Shown one piece after another: positions 11,901 through 25,928 of a stretch of 60,000 bases of DNA. The DNA is from Nymphaea colorata (lineage: Eukaryota > Streptophyta > Magnoliopsida > Nymphaeales > Nymphaeaceae). The DNA is taken from contig NC_045140.1 in assembly GCF_008831285.2 (NCBI RefSeq), positions 17,980,370 through 18,040,369 of the forward strand. Reading direction: 5' to 3'. Position numbers and translations under genes: made by a program. Numbering within the stretch: the stretch's first letter is position 1; every line of letters starts with the position of its first letter. The notes beneath the pieces are model-generated. The model searched no databases, was not told where the DNA came from, and was given only the letters and a program-made list of their open reading frames with translations.

Positions 11901-14900
11901 TTCAGTTTGACTCCAACTCGGTGAATTGGCTGATTTTGCTGAATTGGTTGCAAGATGGCAAAAAATATATTTCAAAATTATTTTTTTAAAATATAAAATA
12001 TTAAATATAAAAACTGAATAATAAGTATAAATGGTCTGAAAATATTTTTAAAAATGGTTAAAAGCTGACACATGGCATCCTTGAATCAGCCTCCAAATTA
12101 GTTTGGTTTGTTACCTTTTTAATTCAATAGACTGATTCAGGCTAATTCTGACAATCTTGATGTTATTTCTTTGTTTTTGTGTTCCAGTGATGTATCCAAA
12201 AATTTTGTTTTTCTCCTTGTTAAAATTGTAGAGTTTAGAGTCCAGAAGTACCAGAGCTTCAAGTTCAAAATGTGCTTCTTTTGCAGAAATGGCTTGACCT
12301 TTGTTTATTGAGTTTTTTTTTTGTTTTTACTTTTTAGATTTTTTTTTACTAAAGACTCAAAGAGAATGGGATCATAGTTTACTAGTGAATGAAGATTGAA
12401 GAGCAAAGCTTAAAACACTTACAGTTTAACATCGTTTTGCGGTGCAAGTTCTTTGTCATTTAGTATTTTGTGCACTTTGTCTTAATGACTCGAACCTGTC
12501 CAAGTGCGAACCATGAATAGCATTTTTGATCAGTTTTAGTGTGAAGTGACTAAACAGATAGCTTCTAATAATGGATATTATGGTTTAACTTTGTTTTGCA
12601 TGTATAAAGTGTATTTGTCTAGTATTTTGTAGACTCTGATATGGCATTGTTAATGACTTCAAACTGTCCAAGTGCCGATTCTGAATGGCATTCATAATCA
12701 TTTGTTAGGGGATAAAATTCGCTGAAATGAATTCGAGCTCTACACATCGCAGGGTCAGCCAGGAAAAGCTTCCTGTTCAACAAGAACCCTTAAGAGCAAA
12801 TATTCCTCCCCCCTCTACAAGGTTTCTGAATAATAGAGCCCCATTGCTTATGACTTGATCTTACCTGAGATGTGCTTCTGCTGTCCTTTCAATTATGAAC
12901 AGCTACATTTTAGTCAAGCCTTTTGTGATGGGGATTGAAGCTGACCCTGACTGGAGAAAACTGTTTGACTTTGACCTCCCTTAGATAGATGATTGTACAG
13001 TGACTAAACTGTTATCTTCTAGTAATGGACACTTGATTAGGCATGAAATATTTTCTAGGGTTGGGCTTTTAGATTCTTCGAGGAATAAAAATGTTTGTTA
13101 GCTTGTACTTTTGATTTTTCGGTATCAAAAATTGCTCTTTTGTACTTTTTTTTCCCTTTGATCATTGGATTTGATGCACTTTAAAATTTATTATCCTTTT
13201 TTTTATGCCTCTAGTCGCATTCAAAAAGACTTTGTTCATGGTTTAAAAATGTGATTGTAACAGCATGTCTTTATGTTCTTCACAATGTATTTGTTGCTAA
13301 TTCTAACCTAATACTGAAAATACATTTTCAGGTATGTATGCAAAGGAGTTCATTTTCTGTAACAAAGTCAAGGAGACATTAGATGAATCTCAATACCAGG
13401 AGTTCTTGAAGTGCCTTCATATATACAGCACTGAGATCATTTCACGCCTGAAATTGCAGAATTTGGTAATGTATTCACGTTGCAACCGTAGTAGATCCGT
13501 GTCTGTAAACTTTTGTTCTTAGAAAAATTCTCCTTCTGGAGTAAATGGCATAAATTATGTTTTTTTTCTCAATTTCTTGATCATCAATTTTGTTAACCTA
13601 TTAACAAGAATATCAATGCTGGCTTCCCGGGAAAATAAGCAAGTCAAATGAAGGCCCATTATTACTCATTACAAAAAGTCACTGATTCATGTGTTCCAGC
13701 TGATTGGTTCTGCTTTTTGAACCATGCATTTCACTGGATAGAAACTTATTTGAAGGTGTTCATCTGGACAGAAACCTTAATAAAATTGTGCAGGTTGGGG
13801 GCCTATCAAATTATCTAGCTCACTTTGCAGGATGCTGTCCTGATCTGGTATAACAGATCTGTATGTGCATATACAAATCTCACCTGAATCTGAAAATGGG
13901 CCACATGCATGCGTGTTGGCAAGTGTGTAACTTTTTGACACGTATACACGTTGGCAGGTGTGTAACTTCTTTGATTTCTCCCATTTCTTAAACTATGCGA
14001 GCATTTACATGTGGGGCATAAGCCCTAAGGACAATCATGTCTTAGCTGATCAGTCTCATAAATTTTCATGTTATAGTTACCTTTACTCAGGGCACAAAAT
14101 TTGGAGACAGCTTGTGGTTTTGGATCTTTAACGCTTGGCATCTTCCTGTTGTAATAGTATCTTATTTTCTGTTTTAGACCCTTTATCATAGGCTTGCAAT
14201 CTGCACTGGTTTGTGACTGGAAAGCTGTTCTTGTGATTGTTATTAATTCTTTCTTTAATGCACGAGAATCTTATTTTCTGCACATATAGTGCCAGCATCA
14301 TTAAGACAAGTTAGCACGCATAATGTGTTTAATTTAGTTGGAGATTCTTTTTTCCTTGTTGACGTACTTTTCATGGACATGTGGTTTCTTTTGACAACTT
14401 TGCCAACATTTATCCTCGTTCTTTACATTTGGCATGACAGCTTAATAGGTCATTGTTGAATGAGAGTTGTACTTAACGATACCATTCTTAAGGTCCATGT
14501 GGGCCAAGGTCAATGTGGAACTAGATTTTTTTTTTTTTAAACTTCTTTTCAGTTGTTTCACTTATCTGCTTAGAGGATTCTGTATGAAGTGATTAGTGAC
14601 ATGCTACTGCCAGTAAATAAAATAGTATGTTACTTTTTGAATCATTGACAGGACTGGTCCAGGGCAATCTTTGTTTGCCATCTGAAATGATATGAGTGGA
14701 CAAATTCAAATTTTCACTGCTGTTCTATTCAGTCTCTCTGTCTCTCTCTCTTTTTGCTGCCAGAAAAAGCATAAATTAAAAATCAGTGGCTTCATTTAGT
14801 TTGGCGTGTCAGTGGCTTAATGATTTGTTCTTTTTCCTCCCTTTCTTTCAAACAGAACCATGAGAATTTGGGCATTACATATTGCTCTTTGTATCTTCCT

Positions 14901-17900
14901 GGGAACATGAAACATGTAGTTTTATACTTCAAAAAATTTTCACATTCATTAATTCTCCGAGTGACCTGGCACCCAGTTTATTGTTAATATGTTATGAATT
15001 CTGCCACCAACATGAAAGTGATAGTAACTGATTACAAATTGCACCAAAACATAATTTCATTTTTGTCTCCTTCCTTTCTATTCGCTGACATCATCAGTAC
15101 ATCAATTTTAGGTATCCGACTTGCTTGGGAAACATCCAGATCTCATGGAAGGGTTCATTGAATTTCTATCGCACTGCGAGAATACTGGTAACTAAGAAAC
15201 ATTTACTTTTGAATGCATAATTAACAAATTTTTCCCTAATGTGAACTTTTCATGTAGATGGCTTCCTTGAAGGCGTTATCGATAAAAGTAAGGACAAGTA
15301 GACTTCAGTACTGCATCACCTTAGTAATCTTTGTTGTTATTCTTCTTTGACCTATTTTTTAGAATTTAGTTGCTTATTATGAAGTTTAAAATTATTAGCT
15401 TGGTTTGTTGTTTTTTACATTTGCTTTTCTTATGGTTGGTTGAAAATTGATGGAAAATGTTTAAAGGTCCTTTATCCAAGCGAATGAAGGCTGAAGACAA
15501 GGAAAGGGATAGAGATGAATGTGGGAAGGACAAGGAACGCGAGAGAGACAAAGAAAAGGAAAGGGAAAGACCAGAGAGGGGTTCGCCCATAGTCCCCAAG
15601 GACTTGACTAATCACAAGGGCACAGTGTCAGCGAGTAAAGATAAAGTTGTTAACAAGCCTATTTCGGAGCTTGACCTCTCTGGCTGTGATCTATGTACCC
15701 CTAGCTACCGTCGCCTTCCAAAGCATGTGAGGCATTTACTCCCTTTTTGTTGTAGCTATTCTTTAGTATATTTATAGCTGTGATATTTATTCTGGTTGCA
15801 GATTATTGTTGTTTTCACTAGATTGTACTTCAATTTGATGTTTGTGTGTTTCTTTATGGCAGTACCAAACTTATGCAACCCATAGGACAGAACTTGCGAC
15901 TGGTGTCCTGAATGATGATTGGGTGTCTGTGACTTCTGGAAGTGAAGACTACTCATTCAAACATATGCGGAAGAACCAATATGAAGAGAGTCTGTTCAGA
16001 TGTGAAGATGATAGGTATATTTCTACTTGAGGCATTAGACTGGCATATGTGTTACAGATTTTGCTAACTTTTGTTATCTATCTTGGCATGTTTGATGTGT
16101 AATGTAAAATTTCAATCCCTATGTTGTCAAGGCACCTGGTCGCCAGGCAGACCCTAGCGCCTAGGCGGGCCTAGGAGAAAAGGCGGCCATTATTTTTTTT
16201 TAGTTATGTTAATATGTCAAGTTATTTTGACTAATGACTAGCTATTACTAATGTTTGAATGTGGAGAGTAGTAATATAATAACAAGCACAATCAAATTGA
16301 AAGGGGAGGTGAATTTTCAGTTTTCCATGGACTAGACATGTTGGCGCCTAGGCCAACCTAGGTGTCAACACATATCCTGTTGCCGAAGTGGTGGACTTAG
16401 GCGATGGGTGTGGACTCATGCTTAGTCCATGCCTTCGCGAGACCTTGACAACATGGGTCAATCAACAAACATTCTGACTTATCTATTATTTTATTTGTAC
16501 GAATCGCTTGGATGCATTAACAGTTTTTCATGTTCTGAAGTTCATTATTTTATATTCATTAAATGCTTGGAATACCTTATTCTGGGTTAAGGTTCTCAAG
16601 TTATTGGCACATGATATTCTTTAATAGCAATTTGCTTCTGAGTTCTGTTTTTCAAATTCTGACCCAAGTAAAGGTGGATTCCGAGTTGGCCTTTAATCTA
16701 AATAAAGAAGCCATTATACCAAGCTTTGCAATTTTAAGTTGCTATCTTAGGTCTGTTTTGTCGTTTGGCTCTAGTCCAGCAAATGTCTGACCATATATTT
16801 TTCTTCATTGTGAATCTGTGAAGTTGAGTTGCTGGAATCTTGAGTTGGTTTTTCTTTCTCCTACTTAGCTCATTTCACCTTCTTGTTATGATTGCTCTCA
16901 TGGTATTGCCTATGGTTGAGGCTGTGTCAGGTTTGAGTTGGACATGTTGTTGGAGTCAACGAATGTGACAATTAAGCGGGTTGAGGAACTCTCGGAAAGG
17001 ATGCATAACAATTCAATAAAACCTGACAGCCAAATCCGCATAGAAGACCACCTTAATGGTTTGTATACAGTGTGTGATTGAAGAAACTGGATCATCCTTT
17101 TTCACTGTAATAGTCTGGACAATTGTGTTTTTGGTTTTTATTTTCTTTTAATCATTTTCAGCTATAAACTTGAGATGCATTGAGCGAATATATGGTGATC
17201 ATGGTCTGGATGTAATTGAATTATTGCGCAAGAATGCACATGTGGCACTGCCTGTTATACTAGCTCGCCTGAAGCAAAAGCAGGAAGAATGGGCAAGATG
17301 CCGATTTGATATGAATAAAGTTTGGGGTGAAGTGTGTGCAAAGAACTATCATAAATCACTGGATCATCGTAGCTTTTATTTCAAGCAGCAAGACAAAAAG
17401 AGCTTGAGTACTAAAGGTACTTTTTGAAATTGTTGTTCATATCCATTTGCCTCCATTTTTTAGCTAAATTCCTTGCTTGAGGCAATGCAATATTTGTGAA
17501 TATTCCTAAAGACACACCGTTAGCCTTCTGTAACGTTTGTTAAGGGAACTGATAGGTGTCGCAAGAGTTATGTCTCATATGAAACTTGAATGTGTTTCAT
17601 AAAGGTCAACTTCTGTATGGGAATTGTGTGTGGTTGTGTGTAACAGTATGTTAAACTGATTCTCCTGTGATCTTAATTTTATTGCTTCCCTCGTCAATTT
17701 ATCTAGATGGCCATTAGCAAAGACATGCCTTTCATTTCACCTTGTCCAAATTGGAAGTCAGATTTAGATCGGTACAAAAATAGTAGGACTAGTTGGGGAC
17801 AAGTTGGTTTGAGTCAGTCCATATTGGTTTACTACAATAAAATGAATATGGAGGTGCATAAACACAACACTTAAAGTGAAAAAAGTAATAAAGATGCAAA

Positions 17901-20900
17901 ATATTGTCATGGATTATGTCAACCACATAGCTCATCGATTGGATATAGCACTACATAATGATAAATTGAAATATTGAATGTAAAATAAATAATACATAGA
18001 AATACAAAATATACAAAATTGAAGAGTATATTTGCTATACAGTGTAGAACACAAAATATATATAGTGCTTCACATTTTATAGCACAGAAAGTATATATAG
18101 AATGTGTTTTAGATACAACAGATATATGCTACGGGGTGTACAAAATACATAAATAAAAAAAAAATACAGATTCAGAGGGCTTTACATTTTGTAGCACAAA
18201 AGTATCTATAGAGATTCATGTTCTAGAGCAGAGAATAATATAATATATATATATATATATAATACACACATTATAGAGCTTAGAAAATACGAAAACCAGA
18301 AAGTACGTGCAGTGTTAGTGCTCTATATTTTAGAGCATGAAAAATATATATTTATTTTTCATGCTCTAAAATATAGAGCACTAATGCTGCATATACTTTC
18401 TGTTTTTCATATGCAAGCTTCTTTGCAACTTACTGCTCTGTGGGTGGGTGGGGGAATAGGTGAACAACTTATTCGTTTAATAGAAGGAAAAAGAAAAAAA
18501 AGGATGAGTTTATAATGAACTGCTAAAGACAATGACATTTGATATCTTAGGGGGGTGTCTTTGTTGTTTTATTGAGTGTATCTAATATACATATATTGAT
18601 ATTTTGATTTTTGTGCAGCTTTATTGGCTGAGATTAAAGAAATAAATGAGAAAAAAAGAAAAGAGGATGATGTGCTACTGGCAGTAGCTGCTGGAAACAG
18701 GCGGCCTATAATTCCTAACCTCGAGTTCCAGTATACTGATCCAGATGTCAATGAAGACTTATATCAGATCATTAAGTACTCATGTGTAGAAGTTTGTCCA
18801 ACTGTTGAACAACTGGATAAAGTGATGAAGATCTGGACTACTTTTCTAGAACCCATGCTTGGTGTCCCTCCTCGGCTCCACAGTGCAGAAGATACTGAAG
18901 AAGTAGTTAAGTCGAAGAATCGTACTCCAAAAGGTACTGCAGCTTGTGCTGTGGAAGGTGACAGCAGTCCAGGTGCTGCTGGTATTGTCAGCGATTCAAA
19001 GCCACCAACTTCTCTTGGTAATTCTGCTGATGCCATGGTCTCAGAGAATGGAAGTTCTTTGAGGGCCAACTTAGTGAATGGAGATACCAGTATTAAACAA
19101 AATGGTTCTGATGAGGTAGTAAAAGCACAGAATGGTGCTTCACCAACCAACGACATCTCTGGAGCCAATTTAAGTAGTGCTTCTAATAACTGGCTACCTG
19201 ATTGCAACTCTTCACATTGCATCAGTACAGATAACATTCAAGGAAGATCTAATATGGAAAATATCTCAGGTTAGTATGTTGACATAAAAGAATGGTAATC
19301 TTTTGCAGTACTTATTATTGATATCCCTCTCCATTTGAATTGTTAGTGCATTAGACTAGTCAGCATTTTATGTTGAGTCCTCTCTATTGGCATGAGCTGA
19401 TGCATCCTGAGCCAAACCGATTCATTTTTTCATAGTTGTAAAACATGTTGGCATAGTGGAATATGCTTTGTTTTTAATTATGTGTTTTCATGCCTGATTT
19501 CTGATTAATTCTCTGTTTTCGTTCTAGGTACTGCTACACTTTCAAAGCATTCTCATAGTATTTCAGAAAGCTCTGTTGAACCAAGGCGTATAGAGGGTCT
19601 TCCTTTTGCTACGGTAATTCTCAACAATTTGTGAAAACACACACGGACACACACACAAGGAGCAACAGCAGCAATGAGAATAAATAAAAGAGATAACAAA
19701 TCAAGTGTTTCGCTAAGATTTCGAATAGCTGTCCCGAAAAAGGAGCTCTTTCTTAGTGGGATTTCTGGCTTGCACTTTAGCAATAAAAATCATGAATAAG
19801 TTTATTTTTCTTCTTCATTGCCAGGTTGGAGAAAATAGCAGGCAAGTTGGAACTGCAAATGAGGAAAGCACAACTGATAATAAAAAGGGTGAAGATTCTG
19901 TTGCTCATAGCAACCCTAAAGTTGAGAGAGAAGAGGGTGAACTGTCGCCAAATGCAGATCTTGTGGAAGACGGATTTGCAGTTTACCATGATCCTGCCAT
20001 GGAACCTACTGCTAAAGCAAAGGATGGTTCTGAGAGTAGGCAGCACCATGGGAAGTGCAGTGGAGATGGTCAAGCATGTTGTGGAGAGGCAGGTGGGGAG
20101 CATGATGTTGATGCAGATGATGAAGGGGAAGAAAGTGCTCAGCGGTCAAATGAGGACAGTGAGAATGCATCTGAGGCTGCTGAGGATGTCTCTGGGAGTG
20201 AGTCAGGTGATGCTGACGAGTGTTCTAATGATGATCACGAAGAAGATGAGGATGATGAGCATGACGATGCCAAGGCTGAAAGTGAAGGAGAAGCTGAAGG
20301 TGTGGTCAGTCCTCTCGGATGTGAGGGGAGGCGGAAATCTTTACCATTTTCCGATCACTTCTTTAAAGCAGTGAAACCTCTTACAAAGCATGTGGTGCCA
20401 CTGTTACATGACAGGGACAACAGAGAACATAAAGTTTTTTATGGGAATGATGCTTTCTATGTGCTTTTTAGACTTCACCAGGTGAGCGATACATGCCAAT
20501 CAAGAATATGTAAGGGTTCTGTTTATATAATATTATCTCTTGTTTCCAGGCACTGTATGACAGAATTCTTTCAGCAAAGACGAATGCTACTTCTGCTGAA
20601 AGGAAATGGAGATCTGCAAAAGATACAAATCCACCTGATCAATATGCTAAGTAACTCTCTGCTGTATCTTTTCTTTCTGCTGTTAATTTATCCTTCTTTG
20701 GCCAGTTCTTGATGCCGTCTTTGTGTGCAGGTTTATGAGCGTTCTATACAGTTTACTTGATGGGAGTGCTGATAATGCAAAGTTTGAAGATGACTGCCGA
20801 GCAATCATTGGCACACAATCTTATGTTTTGTTCACACTGGATAAATTGATTTTTAAGCTTGTCAAACAGGTTTATTTCTAGTACACACGTTTTCCCTCAT

Positions 20901-22062
20901 GGTTGTTAAAACTTAAAACTGAAAAGTTTAGTATGCTTTATCAATTGCTTGTCTTACATATTTTATTTTCAGCTCCAAGCAATCTCCTCTGATGAAATGG
21001 ACAATAAGCTTCTTCAGCTGCATGCATATGAGAAGTCAAGAGCATCAATGAGATTTGTTGATTCTGTTTATCATGAGAATGCATGCGTTCTTTTGCATGA
21101 AGAGAACATATATCGGTTTGAATGTGTATGCATTTTCAACTCTTTTTCACTTGCTTCATATTTCCTTTTTGTCTATCATGTAAACTGAGCTATTTGGTTT
21201 TCGCAAGTCAGCATAATAAAATAATTATGATTTTGCAGTCATGCAATCCAACTCGCTTGTCCATCCAGCTGATGGATTATGGGCACGAAAAGCCTGAGGT
21301 TACAGCTGTTACAATAGATCCTACATTTGCTGCCTATTTGAATAATGAGTTCTTGTCAATCAATCCTGCAAGGAAAGAAAGACATGCACTTTTCCTTAAA
21401 AGGTTGCTATCTTCCTGAAAAGTGTAATAGCAGAACTGCTGTTACAATTTGTTTGTGCGTTTCAAGTGACTAATTAGATGCCATCACTCTTCTCAGGACT
21501 ATGCAGAAATACACTAGCAAGGATGAATTTCTTTCCATATCAAATGCAATGGAAGGCGTTCAAGTTTTCAATGGCTTGGAGTGCAAGATATCTTGCAACA
21601 ACTCTAAGGTAATACTATCGATTTCGATTTTCGTCTCATGCGTCTTCTGTAGATTCACCAAGTCATCCAAGTTAGGGGCATGTCTCTCACTTTTTCTGGA
21701 CTAGTGGGTGCATCAGAATACTCTTCAAAATTGTCTATACCCGTAATGGGCAATGGATTCCTTACAAGAAGTTATGGCACCAAGTTGCTTATTTCTGGAG
21801 ATGGCTAGACACAAACATGATAAAACAAAACTGGGGAAAAATAATTGTAACCTATTTAGTATTTATCAGACCTTTCCTAACAGGCTAGTATGTTGAAATG
21901 TATATATTACAGGCTTCATATGTTCTGGATACAGAAGACTTCTTGTATCGTACCCGTAGGAAAAGGATAACTGTGCCTCGTGGGGATTCTTTGAGTGATT
22001 TACCTGTGAAAACTTCCATGGGAAAGCTAGAGAGGTTCCACAGATGGCTTGGTGGTGCCTGA
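8943..22062 (+). CDS. SNL: SIN3-like transcriptional co-repressor scaffold (22 exons)
   Basis: Nuclear scaffold that holds histone deacetylases and is recruited by DNA-binding repressors. Coding exons: 8943-9055, 10208-10357, 10435-10618, 10747-10845, 11016-11195, 11282-11621, 13332-13465, 15112-15187, 15258-15287, 15467-15726, 15863-16014, 16931-17058, 17162-17416, 18619-19269, 19528-19613, 19825-20481, 20550-20650, 20731-20869, 20973-21125, 21239-21402, 21497-21608, 21913-22062. All introns are GT-AG, and the sum is 4314 nt (1437 aa plus TGA). PAH1 is at about residues 51-121, PAH2 about 137-205, PAH3 about 357-425. The HDAC-interacting domain (about 500-615) holds [17 protein letters not shown] very acidic stretch lies at about 1040-1100 and the SIN3 C-terminal region from about 1130 onward. 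A Lys/Glu/Arg-rich coiled segment follows PAH2 (exon 6). The length is near that of plant SNL proteins. The start at 8943 gives the usual short N-terminus; an in-frame ATG at 8532 would add 137 low-complexity residues encoded by the TC-rich leader. Which SNL paralogue it is cannot be told here. Confidence 0.93.
12424..13036 (+). repeat. diverged internal duplication in SIN3 intron 6
   Basis: A segment around 12424-12535 recurs, diverged, at about 12582-12705 (shared stretches include TTTAAC...GTTTTGC and CTGTCCAAGTGC). A neighbouring piece at 12544-12578 recurs at about 12999-13033. Copies are alike enough to align by eye but carry many substitutions, so the duplication is not recent. It has no coding content. 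Confidence 0.6.
16119..16456. mobile_element. hAT-like MITE in SIN3 intron 11
   Basis: Terminal inverted repeats CTATGTTGTCAAGG (left) and CCATGTTGTCAAGG (right end, reverse complement) match at 13 of 14 positions around a 338-bp non-coding body rich in GCCTAGGCG-type motifs near both ends. Flanking 8-mers TTCAATCC (16111-16118) and GTCAATCA (16457-16464) match at 6 of 8, as for an aged 8-bp hAT target duplication. It has no transposase, so it would depend on a copy elsewhere. The insertion is well away from the splice sites. Confidence 0.7.
18276..18424. repeat. foldback hairpin in SIN3 intron 13
   Basis: Arms at 18315-18345 and 18354-18384 are perfectly complementary over 31 bp with an 8-nt loop. 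The similarity continues imperfectly outward on both sides (CAGAAAGTA...TGCAG on the left against its complement on the right), giving arms of about 70 bp. The preceding 400 bp (from about 17870) contain diverged copies of the same stem sequence. Best reading: a MITE or foldback element; a transcribed hairpin RNA is possible but unsupported. Confidence 0.75.
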
Positions 22063-25000
22063 AACTGCTTTCTGGCAAGCAAATTGGTAATTCTGCCCCT
22101 CTGATTAGTTCCTCATCCTAGTTTGTCTGTTCATCATTGATTCCGAGCACATTTTTTCCTAATTCAAATGGATTGCCTGTGTTAATGCATGCTGTCGTCT
22201 CTCCGTTCTTGTGGATTTGCACAATTGCATGTTTTACAGATACATGGATTTCTTTGTTCAGAAACTATTTATCTGCACTTGACAATGCATCTTTCATGAT
22301 CAACTGCATTACAGAATCCAGTTTATGGAGAGGTTGGCCCAGGGGTTTCCCTGGCCCTGTCTGCTCCTTGTAGGCACTCTTTCCTTCTCATTCTCTTTCA
22401 CCTCCTCTTGTCATTGCAGGATCTGGGGCTTGTGAAATTTCTCAATGTCCGCTCAAATGGCACCGCCACCTGTGCTTGCTCAAACTGGTAAAAACAACTC
22501 CTTCAGTGCTGACGGATCAAATTCTTAGTAACACAAATCAAAGCAACCAGGGGAGTTTCAGCCGGGTCTGACCCTTCATTCTCTTATGGAGTGAAAGTCC
22601 TCGAGTGGGATCAGCTCCTGGTAGCAGAATAACGAGCGGGCATGAACTTTTGATATATTCTTCTTATCATCCAATCTGGCCGGAGCTGCCATGTACAGAT
22701 GGACAGGTGATTTTAGGCCTTGTGGTACCGCTGCTTCATCCACCCGAAGATAAATGTATACAACTAAGTTGTGGCTCTTACAGCATTAGTATTTTTCCTC
22801 AATGTCATTCATGGCTCAGAATGTGGCCCATATTTCTTTGCTGGGCTGCATGTTCATTGGAGTTTGTAGAGTGTAGATGTGGTCCTAAGAAAAGTTCCGT
22901 AGCAAGGGATTCCCACAACTAGGGATGTAAATGAAGTAACCAGGCTGATGTAAAATGGGTCAAATGATTCAATTGATTTAACGAACCTGCTCTGCTTGCC
23001 CTCCTATTAGTCGAGAGAATGTGATTTGTTTGGTGTTGCATACAAGTCAAGGGAAAAAGGGCATTGAGAAAAAAACAAAAAAAGGTAACATGGCCATGGA
23101 GACGATATAGTCGAGTTTATTCGAATTGAAAATGACCGATTTGTTTCCGGTAAAAAAGAAATTGGTTTAAAATGAGATTAACTGGGTGTATTTATGAGAT
23201 TTTAGTCCAATAATCAGTAACCTGAACTTGAGATTCACTCTTGATGAACCGTAATGATGTTCTTCTGGAAAAAAACGTTACTTGATCAGTTGTGGTATTT
23301 TTAATGTTCTCTCGAAAGTGACGGTATTGTTGTATTATTTTTTATTACGTCTATCCATCCCGATGTTATGAAGATCAACTAAAGCATCGAATCTTACCTC
23401 TTGCTTAATCATTTTTTCAAATGATTCCTTTTGCTTTTGTTAATATAACGTGCTTGGACTTTTTTTCCTTTCTATGTAGATCCTTGATTGTCAATTCGAT
23501 TTTCGTGGATCCTTGATCGTCAATTTGATTTCCATGGTCATACAGTACTTCTCTTGGCCAAGTTGAGGGTGCATTTAATTGAATCCATTCTTAGGTCACC
23601 GGAAGCAAAGGGAAAGGGACACAGTTCTTTCTTAGCAATTTCTCGCAAATGACTAGTCGGTGATGCGCAATTTGATTAATAAACTGATTTTTTTACCAAA
23701 ACAACTGAAAGATTTTGCACCCGAAAATACTCTGCATTTTTTGATAATTTTATACATAAAAATATCTCCAATCCAATGTGATGGTCCAATTTTGCCCATG
23801 TATGGTCCTGGCATATTCGACGTCTAACAAATAAAAAGTCGCCGAATATCACAAAGGCATCGAACTTAAATGCACAAGGAAATCCAAGAACATTAAAAAC
23901 GAATTTACAAAAAAGTTTTCACCAATTTACAGATACCACCTCACTTACGATGATTGACAATTCCTTCGAGGTTAGAAACTTACGTTCTAACGCCGGCTGT
24001 ACGTTACTCGACCCTCTCTCCCAAAGCTGGGCAACGAAGGATGATGAGAATGTCCTTGCCTTTGATCTTCTTCTCATTTTTAACCCTTTCATTGGGACGT
24101 ATGATACGGCATTACCTTTTCACCATAAAATATTATACCACCGAGTGAATTTAAAAGCTTAAGGTTTCTAGCCCTAGATTCTTTTCATTCTTATGCTTCG
24201 CAATCTTTGGGGCCATACGAACTACTTGGGCTTCACTCGAGAATTTGGGATTGAAATTTGAGAATCATAGTCGCGTCATTGTCAGGGATAGTGGAGATAA
24301 CGTGGAATTCAGCCAGCAAACTTTAACAACGATGATCTAAAAGGATTAATCGGACTCGTCGATAAAATTCCATCGATTTGCAGAATCATTGCGCCTTTTC
24401 TATTTAACGAGCGAAGGAAAACAATGACATCATGGCTCTTTTCATCATCTCTATCCACAGTTGTAAGACAATGAGAATAGAACTAGGGGCCCAGCTAAAA
24501 GTTTTTTTTTTTTTTTTTATAAGGCACTAAATATATGGTTTAAAAATTTTCAATTGACAGGGGCAGTGACCCCGGGTCTGGTAAGGCTAATCCTAATTTA
24601 TGCTTTTAGAGAATGGGCACTGCAGGGTGTATGCCCTGCGGTGACCCTACCCAATGGCTGAGCTAGGATTTCGTTTAGAGATGGGCCAAATAATCCAACC
24701 TCAAATTTGAGTAAGGGCCAAACTGAACCTAAGTAAAAAAAAATACATTGAACAACTAATTTTTTTTATTTTTCTAATATAATTTTTTTTTCCAGCTAGT
24801 TCGAGGCAAGCCACGGCCTAGGCGGCCCCCCCTCCCTCCGCCCCTGACCCTACCTATCTCTATCCCTCAATAAAACCTTCATATTCGGTCAAAGTAACAC
24901 TGCTACTGTTCCATAAATTTGCATCGTTTAAATAGCTATTTGCTTTGTTTGTCACTTGGAGAGAAGCTTCAGTCCATTGTAAACCAACACGACATCATCC

Positions 25001-25900
25001 CGTTGCTTGGGTAAGTGGGAAAACAACTACTTTAGATTGGGGATTTGAAGAAGAGACACAATACAGTGAAAGTATAGTTTCCGTCATCTTCGACTCTATA
25101 ACCCTACCATAATAATGCTAAAGTATAGTTTGCATTTTGAGTTCCTTTATGGAACTTTTTAGAAATGTAATTCCATCAAAATTTGGGCAATTCTTTTGCA
25201 AATTACTTAGTAATAAGTTGTTTATGTGGGCTTAAACCCGCGGCCAAGCATCTGGTAATCTCAAATTCGAAGCCTTGACACAAAAGATATCTCATTTTTC
25301 GTTTTTCTTGTATGGATGAAGATTCTATATAAGTTGAATGTATGTAGACTTTGAACTTTCAGTCATACAATTTGTTTATCAAGAACAAAATTTTTCTCTT
25401 TTACACAAATTTTGGAATATGAAGATCAATTATTGCCCGTGATTTTGTAAATGACATAAACATGGTTGGGTTATCCAGATTAACTGCTGTGCTCAATCAT
25501 ACGAAAAATTAAACAGTTGATGGGCCTTTTTGATCTTCTTTTTAAAGCTTAATGTTTATAAATAAGTGATTTATAAATTCGCCCGGTTTTTTCTTTTAAC
25601 GGGTGCAGAGAAGTTTCAAAAGTTAATTTGTTAACTTAAAGTGCGTGTTAAAAGAAAATACTTCTGCACAGAATAGTAAGTTAATTGAATTGTGCGCAAG
25701 CAGTTTGCAACTGAGAGACTCAAAAGTAAGGCCATGAACATGGTTACACGATTGGTTAAAAAAAATGAGAAAAATAAAATGATTTCAAGAGATTGCATGT
25801 GGCTGATAAGCTTTGCCTCGCAGGCATGCGCCTGTCAATTCTCAAAAAGTATGGGAAGCATTTGGAAAATTTTTCTAGTTAATAAAGTAAACAAGGATTG
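22063..25900. other. SIN3 3' UTR, then intergenic
   Basis: About 22063-22920 is probably the 3' untranslated region of the SIN3-like gene. It may include a spliced intron, and its 105-codon frame at 22605-22922 resembles no protein. From about 22920 to 25900 there is AT-rich intergenic DNA. Decayed transposon-like patches occur near 24540-24850, where long G and C runs flank an AT-rich core. No gene was seen. Confidence 0.5.
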
Positions 25901-25928
25901 GATCCAAATCCGCATAGGCACCAACGGT

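Noticed and set aside
18764-19237. 157-codon minus-strand frame
   Set aside because: It lies opposite SIN3 exon 14, whose plus-strand frame is clearly the coding one.
22605-22922. 105-codon plus-strand frame downstream of SIN3
   Set aside because: It resembles no protein and lies in the probable 3' UTR.
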